NCBI GenBank assembly: GCA_017508965.1
Contig: JAFWQT010000111.1
Coordinates: 1 to 39,528 of the forward strand
Origin: Prevotella sp.
GTDB lineage: Bacteria; Bacteroidota; Bacteroidia; Bacteroidales; Bacteroidaceae
DNA length: 39,528 bases
Reading direction: 5' to 3'
The notes under the pieces were generated by a model that worked only from the letters and a program-made list of their open reading frames with translations, was not told where the DNA came from and searched no databases. A program made the position numbers and the translations under genes. This document shows, piece after piece, positions 26,402 to 34,266 of the stretch (positions are counted from its first letter, which is position 1; every line of letters starts with the position of its first letter).

Positions 26402-26602
26402 CCGTCTTCCGCGAGACGGGAAAGAACAATAGTGAGAGGCAGGTCTTCTGACTTGTTGCCGATGCAAACGTCTTCCCGAAAAAAGTTCAGTGACGCGTTT
26501 GTTTGCACCATGAAGGGCAACTCACAGCTGCGGGACAGTCCAGGATTCGCACCTGATTCCCATTTTAATCGCCTGTGCAGCGAACCAATCACGTTTCAGG
26601 GA
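26402..26602 (-). promoter_or_regulatory. Cobalamin riboswitch controlling the truncated leader and giant protein genes
   Basis: On the minus strand the aptamer contains the conserved core AATCCTGGACTGTCCCGCAG followed by CTGTGAG, a CACTG B12-box-like segment and the 3' signature GTCAGAAGACCTGCC. It closely resembles the second riboswitch at 38962. A small hairpin with arms CCGTCT and AGACGG (26402-26419) lies about 25 bases before the leader ATG and may be part of the expression platform. High adenosylcobalamin or a related corrinoid would be expected to shut expression off. Confidence 0.92.
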
Positions 26603-26603
26603 G

Positions 26604-26703
26604 CAAAGGTATAAAATTTTTGATTAAGTGAGCGCAAAAAAAATGAATTTATTATGCCGAACGTGAAAAAACAGGCAAATTATTGATTAAGAGAGCGCAA
26701 AAT
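26604..26703 (-). promoter_or_regulatory. Promoter of the riboswitch transcript, with upstream direct repeat
   Basis: The -7 element TACCTTTG is at 26604-26611. Upstream, a 20-base block (TGATTAAGTGAGCGCAAAAA on the plus strand, 26621-26640) recurs at 26684-26703 with two mismatches, 63 bases apart. It could be a regulator site or a simple local duplication. Confidence 0.5.
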
Positions 26704-26991
26704 CACATTTCAAATCACACTTACCCAACCGAATCTGCATACTATTTCACGAAGAAGATTGCGGTCGCTAACCGGAATAGTGATAGCGATAGTCTCTTTC
26801 TCCTTACTGCCCAAACAAGACAAAATTCCCAAATATGAGAACAGTTAGCCAAATAATTACCACTTTTTAACTTAAGACAAAAACCGCGGCATCCCCGTAG
26901 AGCAATGGCTGAGGCTGCTGTAGGAAGCTCATTAAACGCTGCTTCGTGGGTATCGGAATCGATTTGTTTGGGAAGTGGATATCAATTTCTG
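26704..26991. other. Non-coding gap at the left edge of the accessory island
   Basis: About 290 bases between the riboswitch promoter and the ORF6N gene. There is no convincing gene or terminator. A GC-richer patch at about 26880-26980 has a 31-codon plus-strand frame without recognisable features; I do not call it. Confidence 0.4.
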
Positions 26992-28029
26992 TTACTTTAG
27001 CAATTTTATGATTGTTTCAGCCGATACCTGCATCTTCGTGACAGCACACATACCTACACCCATGTCCTTAACGCTGGCACCAAGCAAATAAACCTCATCA
27101 TCAATAATCAAGAAACGGTCGTGATTCTTATGAGGTAATTGAACGAATTCTATCTCTCTATATTGCTCGTTGTGCTTTGTCAAATCCGTTAAGAACGATT
27201 CATAATAGCGGCTATGAATCGTGGCTTCAACACCTTTTGCACGTTTGTCAAGCAATGATAGTACACGGTCATCCACGAAGTTGTCTATCAATATTATCCT
27301 GTGCTTTGCGCTCCGAACCAAGTCGGAAACATACGACCATGCATCCCATACGCAACCTGTGGCGAAAACATGTTCAGGTAACTGCTGCGGAATTCGTTCC
27401 TCTATGGTGGTTAGTATCTGGTTTACTTTCTCGTCAGTTTCTGTTTGGTGCTGTTCGATGCTAAGGATGCGCTGCATCATTAGAGCATTATTGTTCAATA
27501 TCTCAGGTATTGCCGTGAAAGCACGCATAATACGAATGTTCACGCCTACTGCAGTTTCAGACCTCAGCACGCTACTTAACATGCCAATACCATTCCTGGT
27601 GAAAGCATAGGGTAGCGTTCTTATCTTCGACAAATCTTTTGTGGTCGCAATTTGCGACCGCAAAACAGCAATCATCTCATCCTCAGGTGTTTCTGTGGTC
27701 GCAAATTGCGACCGCAAAGTATTCCATTCCTCTTTTGTAAGTTGGAACATGAAGTCATCTGGGAAACGTTCAATATTACGCCTTACCTGCTCATTAAGAC
27801 GTTTGTTCTGAACCCCATAGAGCATTGCCAAGTCGAAATCAACAATCACTCTCTGCCCTCGGATTATGCGGATAAGTTTCTCAATGCAGACGTCTTTTCG
27901 GTCACCATTTGTGACCGAAAGCTGTGAATATACAGTTAACTGGTCGTAATTTGTGACTAGTTCACTCGTCACCTTGCTTTCGCTTTGACCTGCAACTTCA
28001 GTTTCCTTCTTCTTGCTTTTCTTAGGCAT
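26992..28029 (-). CDS. ORF6N-domain protein with C-terminal phospholipase-D-like domain
   Basis: 345 residues, no signal. The N-terminal about 55 residues are Lys/Ser/Thr-rich. An ORF6N domain follows (DFDLAMLYGVQNKRLNEQVR, then RFPDDFMFQLTKEEW and LPYAFTRNGIGMLSSVLRSE), a phage-type DNA-binding domain common in prophages and mobile islands. A linker leads to a C-terminal PLD-like domain with HDRFLIID, a variant of HxKxxxxD in which Lys is Arg. The ORF6N-PLD pairing is a known Bacteroidetes family of unknown function. The gene contains four palindromic DNA motifs (27643, 27697, 27900, 27942). Last gene of the island operon, 12 bases after the previous stop. Confidence 0.85.
   Translation of the reverse strand: MPKKSKKKETEVAGQSESKVTSELVTNYDQLTVYSQLSVTNGDRKDVCIEKLIRIIRGQRVIVDFDLAMLYGVQNKRLNEQVRRNIERFPDDFMFQLTKEEWNTLRSQFATTETPEDEMIAVLRSQIATTKDLSKIRTLPYAFTRNGIGMLSSVLRSETAVGVNIRIMRAFTAIPEILNNNALMMQRILSIEQHQTETDEKVNQILTTIEERIPQQLPEHVFATGCVWDAWSYVSDLVRSAKHRIILIDNFVDDRVLSLLDKRAKGVEATIHSRYYESFLTDLTKHNEQYREIEFVQLPHKNHDRFLIIDDEVYLLGASVKDMGVGMCAVTKMQVSAETIIKLLK
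27643..27958. repeat. Four related palindromes inside the ORF6N gene
   Basis: GGTCGCAATTTGCGACC at 27643-27659, GGTCGCAAATTGCGACC at 27697-27713, GGTCACCATTTGTGACC at 27900-27916 and a degenerate GGTCGTAATTTGTGACT at 27942-27958. The first two encode the duplicated peptide LRSQFATT / LRSQIATT, 18 codons apart. The last two encode VTNGD and VTNYD in the N-terminal extension. Confidence 0.7.
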
Positions 28030-28041
28030 ATTTAGTCATGC

Positions 28042-28347
28042 TTATACGTTATTCGATAGGATTCTGATGTCAGAGGTAGTTAGTCTTGCATCGTAATTAT
28101 CGTAATTGACAAGACCATGAATCTCGTTAGTTGTAGGACATCCTTCTTTATCAATATCTCCCCAAACCGTAAAGTATGGATATGGGGCTTCAGAATTACG
28201 CTCAAGTCCATTTGATGATAAATAGTCAACATCAGCCTCCCATCTGCCCTCATCTTCAAACAAAATGTCATGCTTAGAATCGATCTGCACAAGATAGATT
28301 ATTCCTTCATGTTTAATCTCAATCAGAATCTTTTCATTTATCCTCAT
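28042..28347 (-). CDS. Hypothetical protein, 101 residues
   Basis: Acidic protein without signal peptide or membrane segment and no recognised domain. It starts with alternating basic and hydrophobic residues (MRINEKILIEIKHEGIIYL), suggesting a small beta-rich fold. The start is 15 bases after the DUF3883 gene and the stop is 12 bases before the ORF6N gene, so it belongs to the same transcript. A partner or immunity-type protein for the neighbouring nuclease-like proteins is possible but unsupported. Confidence 0.6.
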   Translation of the reverse strand: MRINEKILIEIKHEGIIYLVQIDSKHDILFEDEGRWEADVDYLSSNGLERNSEAPYPYFTVWGDIDKEGCPTTNEIHGLVNYDNYDARLTTSDIRILSNNV

Positions 28348-28362
28348 AGCTTTGTTTTATCG

Positions 28363-29124
28363 TTACCACATCAAATCTTCTGAATAGAAGTTCGTTTGTA
28401 CTGCCCGTTGCTCTCTTGGAGTCAGTTGAAGCAGTTCTGTAGGATTCTCAAATAAACACAGTTTGGGTTTACTTACGAGGTTGCTGACAATCACAAGAAT
28501 ATAGTCACGCCTGTATTCAGAAGCCTTATTGTATTCATTTTGCGTCATGCGGATGGAGCCATGTTTCTCACGTACACCTTTTACTTCTACCAGTAGGTAA
28601 GAATTCCCTGTCTGTATCTGGAAGTCGTAGCCGTCACCCCAAAGACGTGCATCTTCCAGAATGCCATCCTCAAACCTTTCAACGCTTTTGTAGTTTCTCA
28701 TAAAGTAGAACTCTGCCTCTTTACCCGTTTCCTGCAACTGCTTGAACTTTGACTTTGTGGCAGGCGATGCACTGGCAACAGACAAGTTGATATTGGAATC
28801 AATGTCCTTGATGTACATCTTCACAACATTGGCAAACCCATGAGCGTCTTCGTTGCCAAACAAGCTGTCGATGAAGAACTTGATGTGTTCACGCTGATTG
28901 CGCTGATACCATCCTCTTCTTCCATTGTCGAAGTACGGATCAAAACTATCTTGTCTGTTAGAAACAGCTTTCCATGTATTCGCAAGACCTAAATCCACGA
29001 AGTACTGTCCGAACGCTGTCTTCGTCGTGAAGCCAAACTCTTGGATAAATGTATAATCGAATTTAGCCAGCCCATAGCCAATAAGGTTCATCACCTCCGA
29101 AATCTTCTCATTTCGTGTACTCAT
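28363..29124 (-). CDS. DUF3883-domain protein (PD-(D/E)xK nuclease-like)
   Basis: 253 residues, cytoplasmic. An N-terminal helical region (1-125) of unknown role precedes the C-terminal DUF3883 domain, with the PD-(D/E)xK-type pattern GKEAEFYFM, GDGYDFQIQ and LLVEVKGVREKHGSIRMTQN. DUF3883 is found in restriction and other anti-phage loci, usually fused to helicases or other effectors; here it stands alone behind a short helical domain. 36 bases after the PD-(D/E)xK/DUF4357 gene, same operon. Confidence 0.75.
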   Translation of the reverse strand: MSTRNEKISEVMNLIGYGLAKFDYTFIQEFGFTTKTAFGQYFVDLGLANTWKAVSNRQDSFDPYFDNGRRGWYQRNQREHIKFFIDSLFGNEDAHGFANVVKMYIKDIDSNINLSVASASPATKSKFKQLQETGKEAEFYFMRNYKSVERFEDGILEDARLWGDGYDFQIQTGNSYLLVEVKGVREKHGSIRMTQNEYNKASEYRRDYILVIVSNLVSKPKLCLFENPTELLQLTPREQRAVQTNFYSEDLMW

Positions 29125-29160
29125 ATTGCAAAAAAGTCGTCAAGAAGCACTATAGACGAG

Positions 29161-30609
29161 TTATTTCCTGTAAATATCAAGTTCATTATTGTTTTCATCT
29201 TTCCAGTCTTTCCAACCATTTGATGAGCCGCCAACGCAGAATACTGCAGCACCGCTTGGAGAATCGAAAGATGCATCTTTGATTAATACTAGTTCTTCAC
29301 CCTTACGTTCTGTATACTCAGCAATCAATGCTTCACGCTTGAGCTTGGTCTCTATTCTTATCTTTTCAAGATGGCGAGGATTGATTTTGCTGCCTTTCAG
29401 CACTACCAGAGTCTGTGTGGCAACGTCAAACAGTCCTTTGGCATCAGCATTGCGTGTAAGTGTACATGTTATCATTCCATCCTTCTTTGGCTCAACAGGT
29501 GCGAATGCAGGTGTCTCTCCTGAGGTTGTAATCACATAACCTAATTTCTTGGCTAACTCCACCACCCTGGGGGTATTTCCAATTCCCCATTGGGAACAAA
29601 CTGCGAAGGTGATGCCATCTGAACTATGCAGCAGTTCACTATCCTTCATCAGAAACCTGTATTTCTCAATTCCCTTTTCGCGAATGTAGTCTGTGGTGCG
29701 AATTACTCCGTATGAACCTTGCAACGTTGAAGGGAATGTCTGTTCCAAATCAGCGAATGTGGCAGATGGATGCTCTTCGACGTAGGTCCTCACAAGTTGA
29801 TAGACGAAGCGACGTTTACCTTGAAATGGGCCTCCATCTATCGAGTATTGAGTTTTATCGTGCTGTTGCTTGGGTTTTACTGTATCAGGAACTTGTTTCT
29901 TGGGAGCGACAACAGGCGTAGCTACTAAGGGCTGCTGCCCGTCTTTAGGTGTTGCCGTGAAGTTCAGCGATGCAAGCATACCCACGATGTCGCTTTCTGA
30001 GAAGGTGTTGCCGTATTTCTCCATTAAGTACATCTTCAAACCTTCCGCTATTTGTCCCTGGGCATCAGTAATCAGATGGTCTTTGATTTTGTTCAGACTC
30101 TCCTGATGGCGCATTTCCTTGATGCGATCCTCGCAGAACTGAACAATAGCCTCCTTACTAAAGCGGTCTTTAGAGAACAGATCAACGAAGCGGGCACCAC
30201 GCTTGTTGTCCAGTTCCAAAGGAATCGACAGCACAGATATTGCATTCTCACTATCAGGCTGGTCATAGAATATCTCGATATGTTCTCCGATGTAGATGCC
30301 TGCTTTCAGTTTCAACTGACGCATATAGGAAACCAATTGGTCTCTATCTTTCGCTATCTGCGTATGCAAAGGACGCTTCACTTCGATAACAAACTGTTTC
30401 TTATCATCCTTCTGAATGAGGATGTCTGGCTGTATATGTCCATTGTTGCCGATGGAAAGATTCGGCTTATGGCATATCTCATTCTTGTACCTCATCCAGC
30501 CCAACAATTGTAGCTGAGCCTCAATAGTAGAATGATATTCAGGCTCTTCCACACCGTTTTTCTTAGCTTCGCGCAGATAATATACAAATTGGTTCCACTT
30601 CTCTAGCAT
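29161..30609 (-). CDS. PD-(D/E)xK nuclease-like protein with C-terminal DUF4357
   Basis: 482 residues from the ATG at 30607-30609. A longer frame opening at 30645 begins with a non-ATG codon inside the promoter element and is rejected. The N-terminal domain (about 20-170) resembles HsdR_N / type I restriction nucleases: HIQPDILIQ followed by QFVIEVKRP gives the D...ExK core. The middle (about 250-350) is of unknown fold, with SIDGGPFQGKRRFVYQLVR. The C-terminal DUF4357 is recognised by VVLKGSKINPRH, KDASFDSPSGAAVFCVGGSS and NGWKDWKDENN. First gene of the island operon; probably DNA-targeting, with DUF4357 as a possible substrate-binding module. Anti-phage function is an inference from domains and neighbours. 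Confidence 0.78.
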   Translation of the reverse strand: MLEKWNQFVYYLREAKKNGVEEPEYHSTIEAQLQLLGWMRYKNEICHKPNLSIGNNGHIQPDILIQKDDKKQFVIEVKRPLHTQIAKDRDQLVSYMRQLKLKAGIYIGEHIEIFYDQPDSENAISVLSIPLELDNKRGARFVDLFSKDRFSKEAIVQFCEDRIKEMRHQESLNKIKDHLITDAQGQIAEGLKMYLMEKYGNTFSESDIVGMLASLNFTATPKDGQQPLVATPVVAPKKQVPDTVKPKQQHDKTQYSIDGGPFQGKRRFVYQLVRTYVEEHPSATFADLEQTFPSTLQGSYGVIRTTDYIREKGIEKYRFLMKDSELLHSSDGITFAVCSQWGIGNTPRVVELAKKLGYVITTSGETPAFAPVEPKKDGMITCTLTRNADAKGLFDVATQTLVVLKGSKINPRHLEKIRIETKLKREALIAEYTERKGEELVLIKDASFDSPSGAAVFCVGGSSNGWKDWKDENNNELDIYRK

Positions 30610-30634
30610 ATCTTTCCAAGTTTGTTCTTGTTTG

Positions 30635-30642
30635 CAAAGATA
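30635..30642 (-). promoter_or_regulatory. Promoter -7 element of the island operon
   Basis: TATCTTTG on the minus strand, 25 bases before the start codon, in a very AT-rich region. It implies a leader of only about 20 bases. Confidence 0.65.
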
Positions 30643-30844
30643 CAAATAATTTTCTTATTTATATATAAAGAGGTGGAATTTATAATTATTTAAATCGTTG
30701 GGGGATGTAGTAACTATTCTGCACCCTCTCACTTTCTTCAACAAAAAAATTCAAAAATCTAACTCGACCCGGTTAGCGTTATGGTTATCGTTATCGTTAA
30801 AACAATGGGGCGTGTTGGGTTGTGTTACTTTGTATTCTTAACAA

Positions 30845-31312
30845 GAAATTTGTTGAAAAATAGGTTTTAACTACACTAACACACTTTTCTTACTTATAAT
30901 CAATGTATTAGACTATGTAGTTAAACTACACTAAACTACATGCTAACTACACTATAACTACACGCAAACTTCATTTAGGCATCCTGAAATGCTGGTTTGA
31001 ATTTTCGCTAACGTCAGTTCCCGTCAGTTCCGAACTTGGGAACTGACAGTTCCGCCTATTGGAACTGACAGTTTCTCGTATCGGAACTGACAGTTTCCAA
31101 TATCGGAACTAATTCGGAACTGCCTGAAAAACAATTGATAAGAACGATAATTCGTGTGGAAAGCCCTATTTGGCCGAGGTCCGCCGAATGGGCATGTAGT
31201 TTCGATGTAGTTAGCATGTAGTTAAATGTAGTTTAACTACACGGGTTAACTATCAGCATATGAGCGGCTTGAAATGGGCGATGTAGTTAATACCTATTTT
31301 TGAGGAAATTTC
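30845..31312. repeat. Large mirror-symmetric heptamer array around an iteron core
   Basis: Non-coding dyad without a gene. AACTACA or its complement TGTAGTT occurs six times in each arm. Left arm: 30869, 30916 (reversed), 30924, 30934, 30945, 30956. Right arm: 31195, 31206, 31217, 31227, 31235 (reversed), 31282. Every pair is exactly symmetric about 31078.5. Inner spacing is 10-11 bases (one helical turn), and symmetry extends outward to GAAATTT / AAATTTC at 30845 and 31306. The inner 47-base arms match at 41 positions; mismatches fall between heptamers. Sequence outside the motifs in the outer spacer has diverged, so motif and spacing seem to be what is conserved. It lies upstream of the island operon and downstream of the terminator at 31361. 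Confidence 0.85.
31013..31124. repeat. GGAACTGAC iterons at 22-base period
   Basis: Core of the dyad. GTCAGTTCC at 31013 and 31023 (10 apart, reversed), then GGAACTGAC at 31039, 31061 and 31083, a degenerate copy at 31105 (exactly 22 apart each time) and GGAACTGCC at 31116 (11 further). 31023 and 31039 form a palindrome with a 7-base centre. The unit lengths place all copies on one face of the helix, as in protein-binding arrays. There are no CRISPR-type spacers. Confidence 0.85.
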
Positions 31313-31360
31313 TCAGAAAGGTATTTTTTTATTGCACATGTACATAGAAGAGGCTATACA

Positions 31361-31396
31361 AAAAAAACTTATCCCCCACACGGGTGGAGGATAAGC
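31361..31396 (-). terminator. Rho-independent terminator of the 31422-32510 gene
   Basis: On the minus strand, CTTATCCTCCACCC pairs imperfectly with GTGTGGGGGATAAG and is followed by a run of eight T. It lies 26 bases after the stop. Confidence 0.85.
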
Positions 31397-31421
31397 TTTG
31401 AGGGTAGCTTTTGCTCTATTC

Positions 31422-32510
31422 TCACTTATTCACAAATTGCTTTCCGTTCTTGATGCAGATGCCACGATAGGCGCGCGAGACGCGCTGGCCCTGTAAGTTG
31501 TAGAGAGCGCTCTGCTGTGCCGACTGCACCGGACTCACGATTGCCGTGGCCGTGCGGATGGCATCGAGCGAGGCTTCCAGATGCAGGTCGTGGGCTCCTG
31601 CCACTTCGGTGGATGTCTCGCCCAACTGGGAAACGGTCTGGTTCATGCCGTTATAAATACGAATAAAGTCGATGAAATCGAGGTTTTGGGGCTGTCGGTT
31701 CTCATCCACGGCCCAACTGATGTCGATTGAGCATCCTTCTTCATCGCTATTGGGAAGATTGTCGGCATAGCCGTAGCGCAGGAACATCAGCACCCACTGT
31801 TTCTTGTATTTCCCCTGTTCGAAATACCAGGCATTCTGCGGCAGACGGGTACCGCTGAAGGTCAGGTTGTCGTCGAGCCAGCCTGGATAATACTCCTGGG
31901 TGTGCTGAAACGCATCCATACGCTTGATAACACCCGATTCGCCACGGTTGTCGGTCCAGGGAATCTCCTTCATGGGATTCTTGCGGTAGGTGATGCTGTA
32001 GGCATAATCCACCTTCCCCACGCTGTCCACATCGGCCGAGCCGCTAATCTCGTACCAGGGGTCGTCGGGCACGCCGTTATGGTTCTCATCTTTCGAGACC
32101 ATGATGATGCCCGGCTCGCTACTGCCGCCGGGGATATCCGGGAACATCGCGCTCTGTATGGCGTTGCCAAGAATGTAGAAGTCGCGCTGCCCGCTGATAT
32201 TGGCAATGCTGTGGTCGAAATGGAAAGTGACGTAGCCGCCATAGCCGCCCAGCGTGATCATGCTGTGACGCTCGTCGGCATAGTCGCCGGCAATGGCCTC
32301 GGTGCATTTGGCTGCCATCCTGGCTGCATCGTCGCCCGCCTCCCAGACGGGCAGGTCGTTAACAAACTGTCCCGGAGCGGGCACATACTCGTCGACAGCC
32401 AGGACGTAAGGGCTGTGAACGGCGGCATCGGTCATCTGCTGGGCTCCAAGCGGCATCACGCCGATGAATGCCAGAAGGCAGGCCGATGCCGCGATTGTTG
32501 ATTTTTTCAT
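31422..32510 (-). CDS. Secreted surface protein of the cobalamin locus
   Basis: 362 residues. Signal peptide (ACLLAFIGVMPLGAQQ), then a conserved block (LAVDEYVPAPGQFVNDLPVW), GGYGGYVTFHFDHSI, the GIIMVSKDENHNGVPDDPWY segment (a Ca-binding-like DxNxNGxxD), NLDFIDFIRIYNGM, and the C-terminal sorting-type tail YNLQGQRVSRAYRGICIKNG. This family of uncharacterised surface proteins recurs in corrinoid-uptake loci of Bacteroidetes (recollection, not checked). A truncated relative lies behind the other riboswitch at 26185-26376. Last gene of the cluster, 33 bases after the lipase-like gene, with its own terminator. Confidence 0.75.
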   Translation of the reverse strand: MKKSTIAASACLLAFIGVMPLGAQQMTDAAVHSPYVLAVDEYVPAPGQFVNDLPVWEAGDDAARMAAKCTEAIAGDYADERHSMITLGGYGGYVTFHFDHSIANISGQRDFYILGNAIQSAMFPDIPGGSSEPGIIMVSKDENHNGVPDDPWYEISGSADVDSVGKVDYAYSITYRKNPMKEIPWTDNRGESGVIKRMDAFQHTQEYYPGWLDDNLTFSGTRLPQNAWYFEQGKYKKQWVLMFLRYGYADNLPNSDEEGCSIDISWAVDENRQPQNLDFIDFIRIYNGMNQTVSQLGETSTEVAGAHDLHLEASLDAIRTATAIVSPVQSAQQSALYNLQGQRVSRAYRGICIKNGKQFVNK

Positions 32511-32543
32511 TTAGTTTTTCCTTTAATAATTCGTTCTATAGAG

Positions 32544-34250
32544 CTACCATCCCCACTGACTGTAGTTGACGTCGATGCCGCCGAGCAGGAGCCAGTTGGC
32601 CAGGGTCTGCTCATACTGGCGCATCAGATAGACGGGAACCTCCACATTGTCGGCCAGCGTATTGACGGGAGCTGCCGAAGCGGGACTGTCGGAAGTGAGA
32701 TAGTTGTAGACAGCCATGACGTCGGCCAGCGTGATGCCTGAATCGTCGAGCATCTCGTAGGCATCTTCGATCGTCAGGTCCACCTTGGCCAGAGCGTCGG
32801 AGATTTTCGCGATGACTTCGAAGAAACTGGCACGCCGCGGCGCACTCAGCTGGCGCACGCTGCCCTGCGGGTCGAGGCTGCCGTCGCTGAAGCCACTGTT
32901 CATGTCCTCCACAAATGCGGGCGCGCTCTTCGCGCTCATGTTCTTCACCAGCGCGCGCAGGTCGATGCCCCACCCCTCGATATACTTGACGACCTTCATC
33001 AGGTTCATGTCGTGCACCACATCGTGGTAGTAGCGGTTCTGCTCGCCCTCATAGTAGACGACGGGCCAATACTGGATGGCAGCCATGGTCTGCACAAACC
33101 ATACGGCAGCAGAAATCTGATGATTCAGCTTGAACACCAGCGTATTGGTCTGCAGCGACGACTTGCCGGGCACCAGACTGGGCTTGAAGTTCTTTTTCTT
33201 CATCCATGTAATCATGGCTCGGCTGCTCTGTATGGGCACATAGTTGTCGTGGCGGCTGTGCTCGATAAAATAGTTCTGCGTGGGGTCGGGTTCCCAGCCG
33301 CTGGCAATCTTGAGTTCGGACAGTTTGGCTGACAGCGCCTTGGCCTGGTCGCTGTTCAGATTCATATAGGCGGGCTGCAGCAGCTGATGGAGCGAGTCGA
33401 TGGAAACGTCGCTGTTCTGGGTGAGCACCGACTTGTCTTTCTTCACGACGTATTCCTTAGCGTTTGAGGCCACCGGCTCCTTGAACAGGTCGCTGTAGTT
33501 GATGCCCAGATGGTAGTTCTCGTTGACGGAGATGAGGAAGGTGGCCACGTCTTTCCAACTGTCGCACACATCCTTCTTCACGAACTCGCTGTAGGCCTTC
33601 TCGCAATCGAGCACGCCACCGCCAGAGAAACTCTTGTCGAAGGTGATGCCCTTGTCCTTATACTCCATGTCGCGCAGCTTGGCTATGTACATTGTTTCTG
33701 TTCCGCCCTGCGAATAACCTATGTTGAACTGGAACTTGCCCAGCGGGACATTCTTGTCGGTAAGCATCTGGCGGGCAGCCACCAGTCCGTCGAGCGAGTT
33801 GCGCGCATTGGTATCGCCGCAGAGATAAGACACCTTGCGGTCGATGCTGGAGCCATAGCCAATGTAGTCGCTCGAAACGACGATATAGTTGGGCTTCAGC
33901 GGACTGGCCAGAATGCCCGTCTGCACTTCGATTCCGCCCTGCGAGGGAGCCTCCGAGGGATTGCCGATGGTGAAGTGGTTGTACAGGATAATGCCGTCGC
34001 AGGGCACGCTGCCGTCCATCACGTCCGAGGGAATCAGCACTACGCCGCTGACGGTGGCGTCCTTGCCTTCGCCGTCCTTCGAGGGATACTCATATATTAT
34101 ATAATGAACGGGGCGCGAACCCAGCGCCACGCTTTCTATCTTGGCCTTCACAATGGTGTCGGTCTCATACAGAATCTTGTAGGCGGTCTGTGCACTTGCA
34201 GTCGTCAGCATGGCGACCACAGCAATAAGGGTGAGTGTTATCTTCTTCAT
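32544..34250 (-). CDS. Secreted alpha/beta hydrolase, secretory-lipase-like
   Basis: 568 residues. Signal peptide (MKKITLTLIAVVAMLTTASA). Alpha/beta-hydrolase fold with the nucleophile motif NIGYSQGGTE (GxSxG), a strand and oxyanion region IILYNHFTIGN, and a late His in SRHDNYVPIQ as likely catalytic His. The middle insertion resembles the lid of secretory (LIP-type) lipases. No sorting tail is visible; the C-terminus ends DVNYSQWGW. Substrate unknown. 16 bases downstream of the EEP-fold gene, so co-transcribed. A link to corrinoid uptake is only by position. Confidence 0.78.
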   Translation of the reverse strand: MKKITLTLIAVVAMLTTASAQTAYKILYETDTIVKAKIESVALGSRPVHYIIYEYPSKDGEGKDATVSGVVLIPSDVMDGSVPCDGIILYNHFTIGNPSEAPSQGGIEVQTGILASPLKPNYIVVSSDYIGYGSSIDRKVSYLCGDTNARNSLDGLVAARQMLTDKNVPLGKFQFNIGYSQGGTETMYIAKLRDMEYKDKGITFDKSFSGGGVLDCEKAYSEFVKKDVCDSWKDVATFLISVNENYHLGINYSDLFKEPVASNAKEYVVKKDKSVLTQNSDVSIDSLHQLLQPAYMNLNSDQAKALSAKLSELKIASGWEPDPTQNYFIEHSRHDNYVPIQSSRAMITWMKKKNFKPSLVPGKSSLQTNTLVFKLNHQISAAVWFVQTMAAIQYWPVVYYEGEQNRYYHDVVHDMNLMKVVKYIEGWGIDLRALVKNMSAKSAPAFVEDMNSGFSDGSLDPQGSVRQLSAPRRASFFEVIAKISDALAKVDLTIEDAYEMLDDSGITLADVMAVYNYLTSDSPASAAPVNTLADNVEVPVYLMRQYEQTLANWLLLGGIDVNYSQWGW

Positions 34251-34266
34251 TGTATGAGTGCATTAA

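Noticed and set aside
26905-26999. 31-codon plus-strand frame at the island edge
   Set aside because: No ribosome site, promoter or similarity that I recognise; could be chance.
31039-31124. Possible CRISPR array
   Set aside because: The period is 22 bases with about 11 conserved, far too short for repeats and spacers, and no cas gene is present.
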